Below are positions 11,705 through 22,447 of a DNA stretch of 27,075 nucleotides, one piece after another. This DNA is from Saccoglossus kowalevskii. Lineage: Eukaryota > Hemichordata > Enteropneusta > Harrimaniidae. How positions within the stretch are numbered: position 1 is the first letter of the stretch; every line of letters begins with the position of its first letter. Position numbers and translations under genes: made by a program. The notes under the pieces are model-generated. The model searched no databases and was not told the DNA's origin. It was given only the letters and a program-made list of their open reading frames with translations. The stretch is from NCBI RefSeq assembly GCF_000003605.2, contig NW_003137831.1:478385-505459 (forward strand), written 5' to 3'.

Positions 11705-12306
11705 CTAGAGGTAAAAACAAGATATACAAGTTACAGCTGACGGCAGATCTAAGGAATAGGCACCTCGCCATCTGGACAGACATTACTGACTAAGAACCAT
11801 CAAACGATACGGTTATCGAGGGTTATCGAGGTTTTTCGAGATGCTCCAGTCATCGAAAATTACAATCTAAAAAGGATAATAAGTCTCCTTACTTTTTCAG
11901 TGCCTTTGAACAGTGATCTGCACTGGACCCTGACGCGATACAAGTTCTATCGATTGATTGATTGATTGATTTGATTGATTTGAACGAGACGTCTGTTTAT
12001 TAATGATTATTCATTACAAGATTTGGAATACATTTTATTTAAAACAGTTCAGTGTGAACATGTTTATTACCAATATATCAAGAGTTTCCCAATGAGTTAC
12101 GCGATAGTAATCAATCACGCTCTCAATTAAAACATACGTCAGATGATTCGATTTACGTCTAAGGCGTCAAAGTCGTCTTACAGTGCCGGCGCGCGCGTTC
12201 GAATAACGTGTTAAACAATACATGTTACACGCGCTGTTGTACCGCATGGGACCCACATGAAACTGGACGCGGTGTGGCGATTATAAATTGCTACACGTGT
12301 ACCTAC
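11705..12306 (-). other. CA8: CA8 intron 4
   Basis: A 602-nt phase-0 GT-AG intron. It holds a (GATT)n-type microsatellite at 11952-11981, two tandem copies of GGTTATCGAG near 11812-11831, and a CG-alternating run near 12185-12196. Confidence 0.9.
11952..11981. repeat. (GATT)n microsatellite
   Basis: GATT is repeated about seven times with single T insertions. A shorter related tract lies near 13749-13763. Confidence 0.9.
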
Positions 12307-12402
12307 CTGTATAAATAGCGCGACGATGCACACGCCATCTGGTTTACCAAGGGCTTCTTCGTAACTGGAATATTGACTGCAATTCCAATGGAGCAAATGT
12401 AA
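12307..12402 (-). CDS. CA8: CA8 coding exon 4
   Basis: A 96-nt phase 0/0 minus-strand exon runs from acceptor TTTTTTTCCCAG to donor ACAG|GTAGGT. It encodes 32 codons beginning LHLLHWNCSQYSSYEEALGK and ending PDGVCIVALFIQ. This is the L-H-L-x-H-W-N strand and the A-L-F-I-Q strand of the carbonic anhydrase fold, and the length equals the vertebrate exon as I recall it. A longer open frame surrounds it, but the splice sites and homology set the ends. Confidence 0.98.
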
Positions 12403-15400
12403 CTGGGAAAAAAAGAAATCGCACAAAAAAAAAAAAAACATTGATAAACTACGATGTGATACAATTCCAAGGGCAACGGTAATGAACCAAATGCAACACG
12501 CATTATTCACGTTCATTCACGTGCACAACTTGAAACAGAATATTTATTTTGTGTACACGACTTCTAGAATCATGCCTGTTATATTAACAATTGTATTGTC
12601 AAAATAGTTTAAGTTTAAACAAACCTACTCCCACCATGATCTAACCCACAAGTTCAAGGGAAACTTAAAGGGAACAAGTCAAGTTCAATAAATGCACCTT
12701 TGTCTCCTATCGTATAATGTCAATTACCGTGGGAAGCTCAGTTGAATTTTTATATAATCAAGTTTTCTTTCAATTTTTGTTTCAATTTATCGAATTTGCA
12801 GTATATGATGTTTTTTGTTCTATTCGGACCCAGAAAAATCAGTGTCCGGTCAATTTGTTTTTCGAAATCGACGCACGCCAGCGTTTTTTTTAAATTCCAA
12901 TTTCAAAACTGTCATTGAAATTGTGCGTTTATTTTGATTTGTTTATAACAAAAAACGTAAAAAGTGACGCGCTGAATCTCAAGCTCACCGGATGACCAGG
13001 AATATGAATTTGTTTTCTTGCGACTAAACTTAAAGTAGCATTCCCATTTTGTATCATTTTTAGATAATTATAAAGGAGTTGGATTATGTGATGAGAAATC
13101 GTATCGAGCAGCCCTCATATACAATGAGTGGTCTTAAGCGATTTCAACAATGATAAATTATATTTGGTTTTAAGACAACACGATCTTTAGTGAAGGTTAG
13201 CCGAGTACTCCAATATTTCAGGATTTGTTGTCAGACTAACAGACATTTCACATGACGATGACCCAAATAACCAGTGGGATGTGTTCTGCATAAAATACAG
13301 AGAGCAAAATTGTTGTTTCTTGATTGGTGTTCAAAATTGTGAAGTTTATAGGTTTTAACGGAATTCCCTGTGATGGTTAATGCTTCAACCGTTGGCCAAT
13401 GCTCCAACCGTTGACTCGGAGGTAGTTTACTCGTTCGAACGGCGCCGTTAATACCAAATAAAAAAAAATACGGATGTGCGCTCCTTTTTTTTTATATTTG
13501 ACCATCGGATTGAAGACAACGATGAAAACACTTTAATAAATTGACCATTCCGTTGGTGGAACTGGCGACTATACGGATTGGCACATGTTGATATAACTAC
13601 CTACAAATTGTGCGCCGTACTGAACACACATTCTAATTCACTGGGCATTTTGAAAGGCCTCCGTTGTGTGGCGATTCGGTGGAGTAGTTTTAGGGCGAAA
13701 ACACGCATGAAAATAACAAAAGTTTGAATACAACACGCCTATCTACCATCGATTGATTGATTGCAAATAACGTTGGTTGATGGTTGATCACAAACATCAT
13801 ACTATTAATGACGATTATGTGAATTGAAAACACATTGAAAAGGACGGCACCCCCACTGCGGCGGAGACGTGAATCGTCTCCTTCAACGGCAAAGTGCAGG
13901 TGACCAGAGTCTTAGAAAGGAATAACGACGAACTGGACTTTTTTTTATCTCGATCGAAGGTAAATACCTTTCTAGTAACAATAGTTTGTAAAAGAAGCCA
14001 ATTATCTAGCAGCGGTGGAGAGTTCACGGCGAGTTCACGCAATTAAGGGGAGGGTCTCCTTGAAGTTGGGACGAGCAGACTATGAATTCCCAACATGGGG
14101 AGGATTGCATCGATTCATTGGTAAACAAAGTGAATAGAAATAACTCATCGGTTCTGATTGTTATCCAATATATCTTTTTTTTTTTATTTTTGCTCCGTCG
14201 CAAATCTTTGGTCACATGACTAGTATGGCGTGGTGCTGTTGGAATCACTGCGCTGCTAATGTTGCTTCAAAACGATAAATTAATAATCAAATAAATATGA
14301 AATAGAACTGGCAAAGAAAATAATCAAACGCGACGATAATAACCCTGACACAAAATATTCATCATTAAGCTTGCACACGATTTGACAGCAATACCCCCAA
14401 ATAATAGCAATAATTTCTTGTTGTCATAACAACGTCCCCGTCATTTCGTCAAATATACGCCAGCGTTAAATTCCAGAAGTGCAAACTTATAAGATCAGTA
14501 AAATTGGACGGGTCGACTTTTGATTTTAAAATTCGTATTATTTCGAAGCAAAATTGTCGGGAAATTAATCAAAATTACCAAATTGAGCTGAATGGTTCGC
14601 GATTTTAAATAATCCATCTTTAAAATATGGTAGAAATGACGCACTCTCATTCGAAGGACAGGAAGACTACCGAGACACGGCGGAATAGGTTATATACATA
14701 TATTTAGAAAGTAGCTATATTGGTTGATTTTGAGATGAGATTAATGCCTTTTTAAACATCATCTTCCTGGCTAATCACAAAATGAACTAGATCATAATCA
14801 CCCACTTGATCACTCAGAAGTACTGTTTGCCTCGCCACTCTGCCGATCTCAAAACACCACGGCTCCGTGAAATTTCGCGTATTTATTTCTTTTTTTTTCT
14901 CCTCTCCAAATATGGTTGTTTTAGCTACATATACAGAGGTTATTTCCGAAAGGGTTGTAGTTTATTTTTCACAGCCTTAGAAACAAGTTATTCTGATATC
15001 AGTACATAGCTATTAATATGCAAAGACAAGATTGTTTTTACTATCGACATATTGCCATTATAATATATAGTCCGTGATGCGAACACTTCATAGGGATAAT
15101 TTAATCCGTATTGCCGGTCTAAGCTAAACTCTAACTGGCGAGCTATGGATATGATGGCTTTTATCTGATCGTTTCTATAGAAAAGGGACTCATGAATCGA
15201 AGAGTATTTAAAAGTTATCCAGGCAGAAAAATCGGCCATTTAGAAGGCAGACAAAGGCATTGAAAAATACGAGAAAAAACCCCACACAAAACGTTATAAT
15301 TGTGGCGTGCGGATAGAACACGAGAATTATCATGCCCAAACAAAATAAAAGGCAAAAGAGGGAACAGGAAAGCTGTCAAAGTGGCGTGTTCTCGTATCGT

Positions 15401-15645
15401 AGCTATACTTGTCAGGTCTATGTGTTCGTCCAATACGGTGGAAGAGATCCCTTCCGCGTGGTTAAAGACCCATAATAGTTGAGTACTATAACTAGCCAGT
15501 CAGCGCACTGCAGTGGCAAATGCACTTCGTGTAGTATGTCACACATCGCTTAAGTGGGAAAATTAGACACAGGGCATTGCAGCGGAATACGAGCATCAAT
15601 GGTCGAAAACTATTTAAACCGTTTCAACGCATTAGATCCCATCTC

Positions 15646-15685
15646 ATTCGATTCGATTCGATCCGATCCGATCCGATCCCATTCC
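15646..15685. repeat. Pentanucleotide microsatellite ATTCG/ATCCG
   Basis: Three ATTCG copies are followed by three ATCCG copies, then ATCCC and ATTCC variants. The pattern shows stepwise unit conversion along one short tract. Confidence 0.93.
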
Positions 15686-17190
15686 CTCCCCTACCCCTCT
15701 CGACCATTGCCAGTGAAACTCGTTACGGCGCCCTACATGACCAGAAAGAGCGCTGGGCGCTGAACCGAGCCGAGACTGTGACACGATGGCGCTTTTGACA
15801 AGAACAAGAATGCTAACTAATAAACAAGTTGTCATCAGTGTCAGCTATTCAATCGGTGTTATAAGACGCCACACCTAGCAGTCAGACTGACAAAAACACC
15901 GAGAGACGACAAGTAGGAGAGCAGAAGAGCAGATTGCCAGGCATAAGCGTATTGGGATCACCACGGTGTATTCATACCCCGCGTTGAAATTGGGAAAAAG
16001 CGAATACGCTATTTGGAGAATGGAAATGGGCCCCGGGTCATGGTATTATAGATAAATTTGTTAGATATTGCATTAACGGTTTCACAGATTTACTCTTTTC
16101 CACTCGATTACTGGTAAAGAATCAGGTTACTGGCCATTAACCGTAGCACCTGTGTATCAGTCCACATCGCTATTAGATCACCATAGTTACGGAACTACTG
16201 CTGAAATTTCATTTAAGTGTTAGGTTTCAGAAGCTGACAATTTATTAGCTGTTTCAATATAAATATTTTCCCTCGGCGTAATTACAGTGTTCGATTCGTG
16301 TGTCATCGTGTCGGGCGATGTTTTTTTGGTCGTAAACCCTACTCGTACACTCCGGGAGTGTGCCAGCGTGCGAATCTAGGCTTTATATTCAATTAAATTT
16401 GGCATTTTACAAATAAACTGAAATATTGGGCAAAGCTTATGCGACTGGAGGTGGATGATGTATGTTGAGATCGGACAATGATGGCCGAGAAAGATGGTGG
16501 CATACGCCGATACGATAAGTTGTACAGTCGCTATCCAACGCGACGGAGCTGCTGGACACGTTCTATATAAACATCAATATTGCCGTTAAATGCGTTCAAT
16601 TGCTTTGGTGCATGTGCTATTGTACTATCGAGTACAAGAACCGTAAATGATGACAGTGAAAGGAAGAAAAGTAAAATTCATTCATTGATTCAAAAAAGCC
16701 TGTCTTATGACATGAAAAAGGGGGAGCCGTGAAAGGGAGTGGGACAAAGAGAAAAACGGAAGAGTGCATGAATGGCCAAAGATTCTTAAAGTGTACGAGA
16801 TCGGCAATAATCTCATTGTCATACAAGACATTAAACATCACAGAGACATCGAGAAGAGACAGAAATGGAATGATAAAAAAAGTTACGCTAAATAAACACT
16901 TATGTGCGGAATAGCAATACGGACTGGATAGGAAGGATACTCCAGCAAATGCTTCCATCCACCGTGCGACTATAGGTTAACTGAGAGGTATATTTAGGTG
17001 CTCGTCTGATTGACACGAACGCTGCCTTATTAGGCGACAGAATAACCCATTGTTGCTGTACTATTTATGTTTTCAACTAAACTGACAATGCCCTGGGTAC
17101 AAGCTAACTGACAATCATACGCTCCTCGGGACAGAGAGAACAAAATTTTATTCGAATACTGGTTGTTGGGTCAAACGCTGACATGTAGAT

Positions 17191-17409
17191 TTAAACAAGA
17201 GAGACTAGCACAGAGCGAGTATTGATGGAACGGAGGTTTTTCAAGCAGTCTCTTATGCCTTTCCTATTATCATTAAAGTACTTCCAAATTGGGGGAAAAT
17301 ATCCGTTCTCGAATACGTCTCTGACTGTTTTAATGTACTTCATCCGCAGTAATTCTCTTAAAAAAAGTGCTAGTGTGGATTGTTTTTCCGGCGATGTCAC
17401 AACGATCAA
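17191..17409 (-). other. Unrecognised minus-strand ORF with nearby AATAAA
   Basis: This open frame of about 72 codons contains MKYIKTVRDVFENGYFPPIW and a basic DNRKGIRDCLKNLRS stretch. It ends in TAA at 17191. A coding-strand AATAAA (17146-17151) follows about 40 nt later. An AG after GCGGATGA could act as a phase-0 acceptor before TAC ATT AAA, which would be compatible with the phase-0 end of CA8 exon 3. I recognise no family. It may be chance, a decayed element, or an alternative 3'-terminal exon. Confidence 0.15.
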
Positions 17410-18697
17410 GAATCAGAGGATTTGAAATAAAAAGGCGTATCGTAGATATGACGAGAGTCGAGTCGGCCTGACAGCTCAAGTCGCCTATCAGTCTGTCTGG
17501 CCTCATCGGTACATTCATTTGTTGGCCCACCGATAGACAGGTTGGGTTTTGTGTAATGATGCTTTGCCTAATGTGTATTTAATAAGCTAAGTAGTAATTA
17601 CTATTGCTTCTCTATGTAGTCTATTCTTTCCTCTTTTCCCTATTTACACACATGGGTACAAACAGACTCCCTCACACCAGTCAGCTTTTTTCAGTGTTTT
17701 CACTCGGGCTTTTTTTTTATCTCAATGTGCAGCGAGCTGATTTCAATAAGATATTTATCTGACTGGGCGTTTTCTTTTTCGCTTTCTCTCTCGCTCGCCC
17801 CTGTCATGTTTGCGCGCTCAATCATGAAAGGCGTTTCGACGTTCGCCCATTATACATAACTTGAGACCCGGCACGAAGGCAAGGTCTTGATATCCACTGT
17901 AGTACGCATGTCGTTTTTCTTGTTCTGATTAGACAGTGAGCTTGTCGAATCACATGTTAATGCACTCGACGATGTTAAGTTCAGATAGCAACCGCTTATC
18001 TCTCTCGAAGCTTGAAAAAGATATTACTAAAAAATCCGTAAAGAAAAAAAACACACGAATCTTTGATGGTATAAGCGTGGTATTCCAGATACGATTCTTT
18101 TCTGACTGAAATTCTTAAAACTTAAGTAGGGATTGATGTCTATTTCAATTTCAATTTTCCAATAATAACATAAGCAAGTGGCATATCTCAGGGGTTGTCA
18201 TGGAAATGATAAAAGTGATAATCAATGATAAGAGCGGTTAACTCAGTGAGCGCCACTTTTCCTAAAATTGGGACTTTTCGAGTTTGCGTATGCGCGCCAT
18301 CATCCCTCCTGAAACGTACAAATAAACGAAGAAAATATGAACCAAATATGAAATTTATTGCTGTATTTATTTTACAGAGAAGTAAAACAAATCGGGTATA
18401 GTCGTTGTCATGGTATCAGTCTCACTGAGAAGTGAAAGTGGATTGAAGTTTAATCTTCACAAGTGTACCCCAAAAGGATCAAATTAGCCGAAATTGGCTT
18501 CAAAAGCCGGCGAAATTACATTAGTGGAGATTAGAAACTGAATGCCTGCCACAGACGGAAAAATACGCGATGGCGCCTCGCTAGGCCCTAGGTCACGCCA
18601 GCAGCCTCGTTGTGGGCACAGACAAAGTCATCATCCAGTCACGAAAAAAACGCCCACATGAAATTATTATGCACCCATTATGGGGGTAAACTATGTT

Positions 18698-18701
<4 letters not shown>

Positions 18702-18734
<33 letters not shown>
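18702..18734. repeat. (TG)n microsatellite
   Basis: An uninterrupted alternating TG tract of 33 nt, preceded by imperfect TTTG units. His/Thr-rich open frames across it on the other strand are artefacts. Confidence 0.97.
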
Positions 18735-18736
<2 letters not shown>

Positions 18737-19239
18737 GAAGGCGATTGAAATGTACACCGCGAGTTTTGATGTTGGAGTAAAAAACTTGAAGGAGTAAGTC
18801 ACAGATGCTCAATCGGAACTCAGTACGAACTTGCGCTCTTGGATGGGCAGTAAGAAGATTAAGGAGTGAAAAGTGGGCCATATTTAGAGATAATCGCCGT
18901 GTAAACACTCTCATTTCTTAGTACTTCTTTAAAACGTCGACTAGGATTTGTTTTAAATCCATAGATTGAATGGCCAAGTGTTTTCGCCTAACAGAAATCC
19001 ATACTGTGTTGTGAATTTGAAGCGCCGCCAATCATACGTCAGATCAGGGCGTGTGTGTATATAGGGATGGGGTGTCAATATACACACAAATGTATTCTAA
19101 ATGTCCGATTTTCAGCTTGTTTTGTTTTCTATAAGAACAAGTTGTGTATATCGGTTTGTTATTATCATTTTTCGCCGTGTCTTGCAATCATGGTTCCCAA
19201 AACTAAACTTTCGAAGTTTTGGAATTATGCTCACCAAGT

Positions 19240-19746
19240 CACGTGAACACCGATTGACGCGCGCATGACATTACCGAATTGTGTTTTTAAAAAAATTGAA
19301 TTGAAATTCCAAAATGACGAAAAACGAGTTTTAATATGAATATACAGAGACAATTGTGAGTAAATCAACGGGAGCCTTGGGGCAGGGTACGCCTACAACG
19401 ATACATTAAATGGCAAAAATAAAAAACTGGACACGTGCTGGACGATATCTTATTAATATATTTCACTCTATTCATTAAATGGGTGCTGTATACGTAGTCA
19501 CGTGTGCACATGATGGTACGCAGCCTACGTTGCGGGACGACTTTTGCCCGGATATGCGAACGAAAAAATTACCATTCTCACCGCCATTTCATAAAAAGGG
19601 GGTTTTCTGAATTCGAAAAGTGACCCTTCAAGCGGATGAAAAAAAGGCGAGTATCGGATCATAATGAACCCAGACACGCCTTACGTGAAAGTGACGTGCG
19701 CCCATGATGATCATGGCAATTCTGAGAAAAGCGCGCAGGTCACGTG
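19240..19746. promoter_or_regulatory. Cluster of four CACGTG E-boxes
   Basis: CACGTG occurs at 19240-19245, 19432-19437, 19499-19504 and 19741-19746. Three of the four are preceded by GT (GTCACGTG). A TGACGTG lies near 19692. A six-base palindrome is expected about once per 4 kb, so four in 510 bp stands out. It is a candidate bHLH-bound intronic element; function is inferred from motifs only. Confidence 0.3.
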
Positions 19747-20185
19747 ATCACACTCCGGCTGATGCAGACATCGAGAAACAAGACGCTGAATGAACATGAC
19801 ATCAAAGAAAGTGTACACTATTTGGCGCAAACGATTGGTATATGCAATTAAATGGAAATATTTATCGCACGAACAACAAAAAATGAGGCATTTGGTAATG
19901 GTCGTCTCACGTACTTACGAGGAGAAATCCGTAGGAGTTAACAAACACAAATTAACATACACGCGATATTGACAGTTAACCTTATATGCAGTATGTTCAC
20001 AGAGGACGTGTGGCTAGTAATGGACGTAATTCAAACGAATCGAAGAGTCAAATCATATGCATTACCATCTCACTAGAAGATACGAACGCGCGGGCGCCCA
20101 TCTAAAGAAGCGGCGATTCATTGGATTTATTTTAGTTTAAATTATTAAACTTAATTAAAGCTGTATTTGAAATAATAATAGCAGT

Positions 20186-20225
20186 GACGATGATGACGAT
20201 GACGATCACGACGATGATGATGATT
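20186..20225. repeat. GAT/GAC trinucleotide repeat
   Basis: Imperfect run of GAC and GAT triplets in CA8 intron 3. Because it is intronic and no exon surrounds it, an Asp-repeat coding role is not supported. Confidence 0.9.
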
Positions 20226-21308
20226 ATTTGTCTCAATGTTGAAGATATTTATACTAAGTAACTTTTGAGCCTCACACGCCCAAACCAGAATTTGTGAACA
20301 TCCTGCCAGTCATGCTCACTTGTGTGTTAAAAAGTAAATATTCAAACTCAACGGGAGAGAGTTCTATGGTGTTAGTATGTGTAATTGTCTGCAGTCAAAT
20401 TTAAATATGTCACCCAATCACAGCTTTAATCATTAAAATGTTATACACAACCATTCATCATTTGGGAATAAAACGGACAATGTGAGAGGCGGAAATGAGT
20501 TACTGAAACGAATTTCCATTAAGAAAGCGTGCCGCAACGCAACACGACACGAGAACTGTGTAAAAAATGTTATTACAAAATATCACATATTACTTTAAAA
20601 AACGGAACCCTTTCTGAAATTAATCAAAATAACATGGACCATATATTCTCAAAGCAGTTTATGCATAATATTTAAGTCAGGTTTAGTTTTCAATTTCACG
20701 CTGTTACAATATTTTATAAACACTAAGGGAAGATCAACAGGCTTGAATTCCAAAAGCCAAGGATCATTAATACCATTGACTAAACGCGCCATTGTTGTGT
20801 TCAATATGCGACTCCTGCGACGAATACGGTATACGACGCGTGTGAACTAAGCTGGACGACAAACTGCGGTGCTTAGACGCCACGCGAGTTCGGAAAACGG
20901 CGACATTGAGTGATACTCTAGGTACTGGCACGTTTAAAAAATGTGAGAAACGCTGCGACTTATTTGGTTCAGTACACGAATCAGATCAGTGGGCCCCTTA
21001 CTCATGGTAAGAACTTTGCGTCCATTCTCGCTCGTCCTGGACGTTCAACGCGTATGTAAAAGGTGGGATGACGTCTCACACCTGATGAAGAACCGCCGAC
21101 CCATCAGTAAGGTCGTCGGAATAGTCGAATATACTAGCAAATTACTGCCGCGTGAATTTAAAAATAAAATAAAATAAAAACATTTAAATGCAAATTTACA
21201 CAAAAAATGTGCGGATCAGGGGAAAATATCTCCTCGCGAACACGCATCTTTGAGTTCTTGCGACCATGCATAAACACATGTGAACGCACTCGCATCTATA
21301 TTGCCTAC

Positions 21309-21433
21309 CTCCATTGGGAAAGCTTTGAAATTCACGGTATGCTCTGAACCGCGGTCATCCTCCCGTCCCCAGTGAAATCGACACTCGGACAACTCAAACT
21401 CGCAGTTTTTCGGCAACGGGCCACCACTTATCA
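21309..21433 (-). CDS. CA8: CA8 coding exon 3 (active-site strand)
   Basis: A 125-nt minus-strand exon runs from acceptor TTTTTCAG to donor GGAG|GTAGGC. It completes a split Val codon (G|TG) and then encodes [20 protein letters not shown] followed by [20 protein letters not shown] and E. This holds the zinc-site strand: CRFHWG has Arg where active enzymes have the first zinc His (His94, CA II numbering), keeps His96, and SEHTVNF keeps His119. Glu replaces Gln92. These are the hallmark CA8 substitutions, so no CO2 hydration is expected. Identity to human CA8 over this exon is high (about four-fifths, compared from memory). Confidence 0.99.
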
Positions 21434-21506
21434 CTGAAAAATAATACGATTACTTTGGGAAATGTACAATACAAAAGAGCTGGAAATGTACAGTAACGGT
21501 TCGGGA

Positions 21507-21531
21507 TTATATATATAATAATAATAATAAT
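21507..21531. repeat. (TA)n/(ATA)n microsatellite
   Basis: Short TA run passing into about five ATA/TAA triplets, 75 nt upstream (in the sense direction) of CA8 exon 3. Confidence 0.9.
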
Positions 21532-21665
21532 GTTGAATTTAAATCGATATTACACTATGTGTAATGTCCCATGCTTTTAAATATTTACACTCCTCCGCAT
21601 TACATCGATAATAATAATTATTGAAACATGTCAACATTGAGTTAATTATTGTCGACAATGTAGCT

Positions 21666-21880
21666 TTAATTGTGACTGGTTAAGCACCTTAACAAGGCGC
21701 CGATTACGATTCGCGTGACAGTGTCAAGTAGTTTTTTGTAATCTCCATAGCCAACGTCGTACCTAGGATCCACCGGACTAATGCAAATGATCTTGTTACC
21801 AGATCTAACACCTGCGACAAGTCTGTTCCATGAACTCGACTGGAGAGGCATGTCACCGTTGAAATCTATACTTACAAGTA
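21666..21880 (-). other. Unrecognised ORF, possible alternative terminal exon
   Basis: A minus-strand open frame reads LVSIDFNGDMPLQSSSWNRL, then GVRSGNKIICISPVDPRYD and GYGDYKKLLDTVTRIVIGAL before TAA at 21666. The amino-acid mix looks protein-like, but I recognise no family. An AG at 21881-21882 would allow phase-1 entry (G|TA) from CA8 exon 2 or from the 66-nt cassette. Another AG (before CGA CAA TAT) gives only phase 0. The first in-frame ATG is at 21851. The CRE cluster lies about 65-110 bp upstream, so a separate intronic transcript is also possible. It may still be chance. Confidence 0.25.
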
Positions 21881-21942
21881 CTACATCATGTAAATATTGT
21901 CGCTAAGCATAATTTATCTGCAGGGACTTGACCGATATTTTT

Positions 21943-22004
21943 TGACGTCAGTATTATGACGTCAATTCATGGGCATCTGTGACGTCACGCATAACCTTTG
22001 ACCT
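21943..22004. promoter_or_regulatory. Three perfect CREs plus DR1 site
   Basis: The 8-bp CREB/ATF palindrome TGACGTCA occurs exactly at 21943-21950, 21957-21964 and 21980-21987. Each is expected about once per 65 kb by chance. On the coding strand AGGTCAAAGGTTA (22004-21992) is a DR1 nuclear-receptor type element with one mismatch to AGGTCA-A-AGGTCA. The group starts two bases inside the cassette exon's donor. CREs usually act near transcription starts, so an intronic promoter or enhancer is likely; the direction is not determined. Confidence 0.55.
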
Positions 22005-22006
22005 AC

Positions 22007-22072
22007 CTGATTTTGGTATCGGTTCAGCTTTTCCCTCTCTCCCAAAATTCACCGCACTATCGAAGCCTTGTG
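22007..22072 (-). CDS. CA8: Putative 66-nt cassette exon of CA8
   Basis: On the coding strand the acceptor CTTTTTTTATCCAG is followed by 66 open nucleotides and the donor TCAG|GTAGGT. Entry and exit are both phase 1, exactly matching the end of exon 2 and the start of exon 3, so inclusion adds 22 residues without a shift. After the split Ala codon it reads QGFDSAVNFGREGKAEPIP, then KS and the split Val codon. The insert would sit after RYKS, in the surface loop that precedes the SGGPL strand (near residues 70-77 of CA II). It is not part of vertebrate CA8 as I know it. It could instead belong to a nested transcript. Confidence 0.55.
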
Positions 22073-22420
22073 CTGGATAAAAAAAGGAAAACAGAAAATA
22101 CATGATCCTTCTTAACAGTATGCGTGCGTTAGACACGATTATTACAGACACGGTGTTCGTACTACAATCACAAAGGTGAAATAACATTGCATGTCAACAT
22201 TAAAGAATAAGTCATTTCTTGTTTGTGAATCGACATACATTCATTGAGCAATAGCTTGAAAGAACCATTTTCCTGTGTCTACGCGACTCTCCGGAAAATG
22301 TATTTTTACGATGCAAACAAAACTAGATTTTTTTTCGGTGATTTTACTTTTTGTTAAATAACAACGGGATAATTTATAAGGAGTTATAGTCTATAATAGT
22401 AAATTTAAATGTAGAGTGAG

Positions 22421-22447
22421 AAAAACAAACAAAAAACAAACAAAAAC
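22421..22447. repeat. (AAAC)n low-complexity tract
   Basis: A run of A interrupted by C roughly every four bases. Confidence 0.85.

Larger units (their letters stand above)
12403..21308 (-). other. CA8: CA8 intron 3 (8.9 kb)
   Basis: This is the largest intron, phase 0, from donor GGAG|GTAGGC to acceptor TTTCCCAG. I see no recognised gene inside. Contents worth noting are a pentanucleotide repeat (15646-15685), a GT tract (18702-18734), a GAT/GAC tract (20186-20225), four CACGTG E-boxes within about 510 bp (19240-19746), and an unrecognised minus-strand ORF followed by AATAAA (17191-17409). The other open frames look like chance. Confidence 0.85.

Noticed and set aside
18593-18914. Frames rich in His-Thr repeats
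   Set aside because: They are the translated GT microsatellite.
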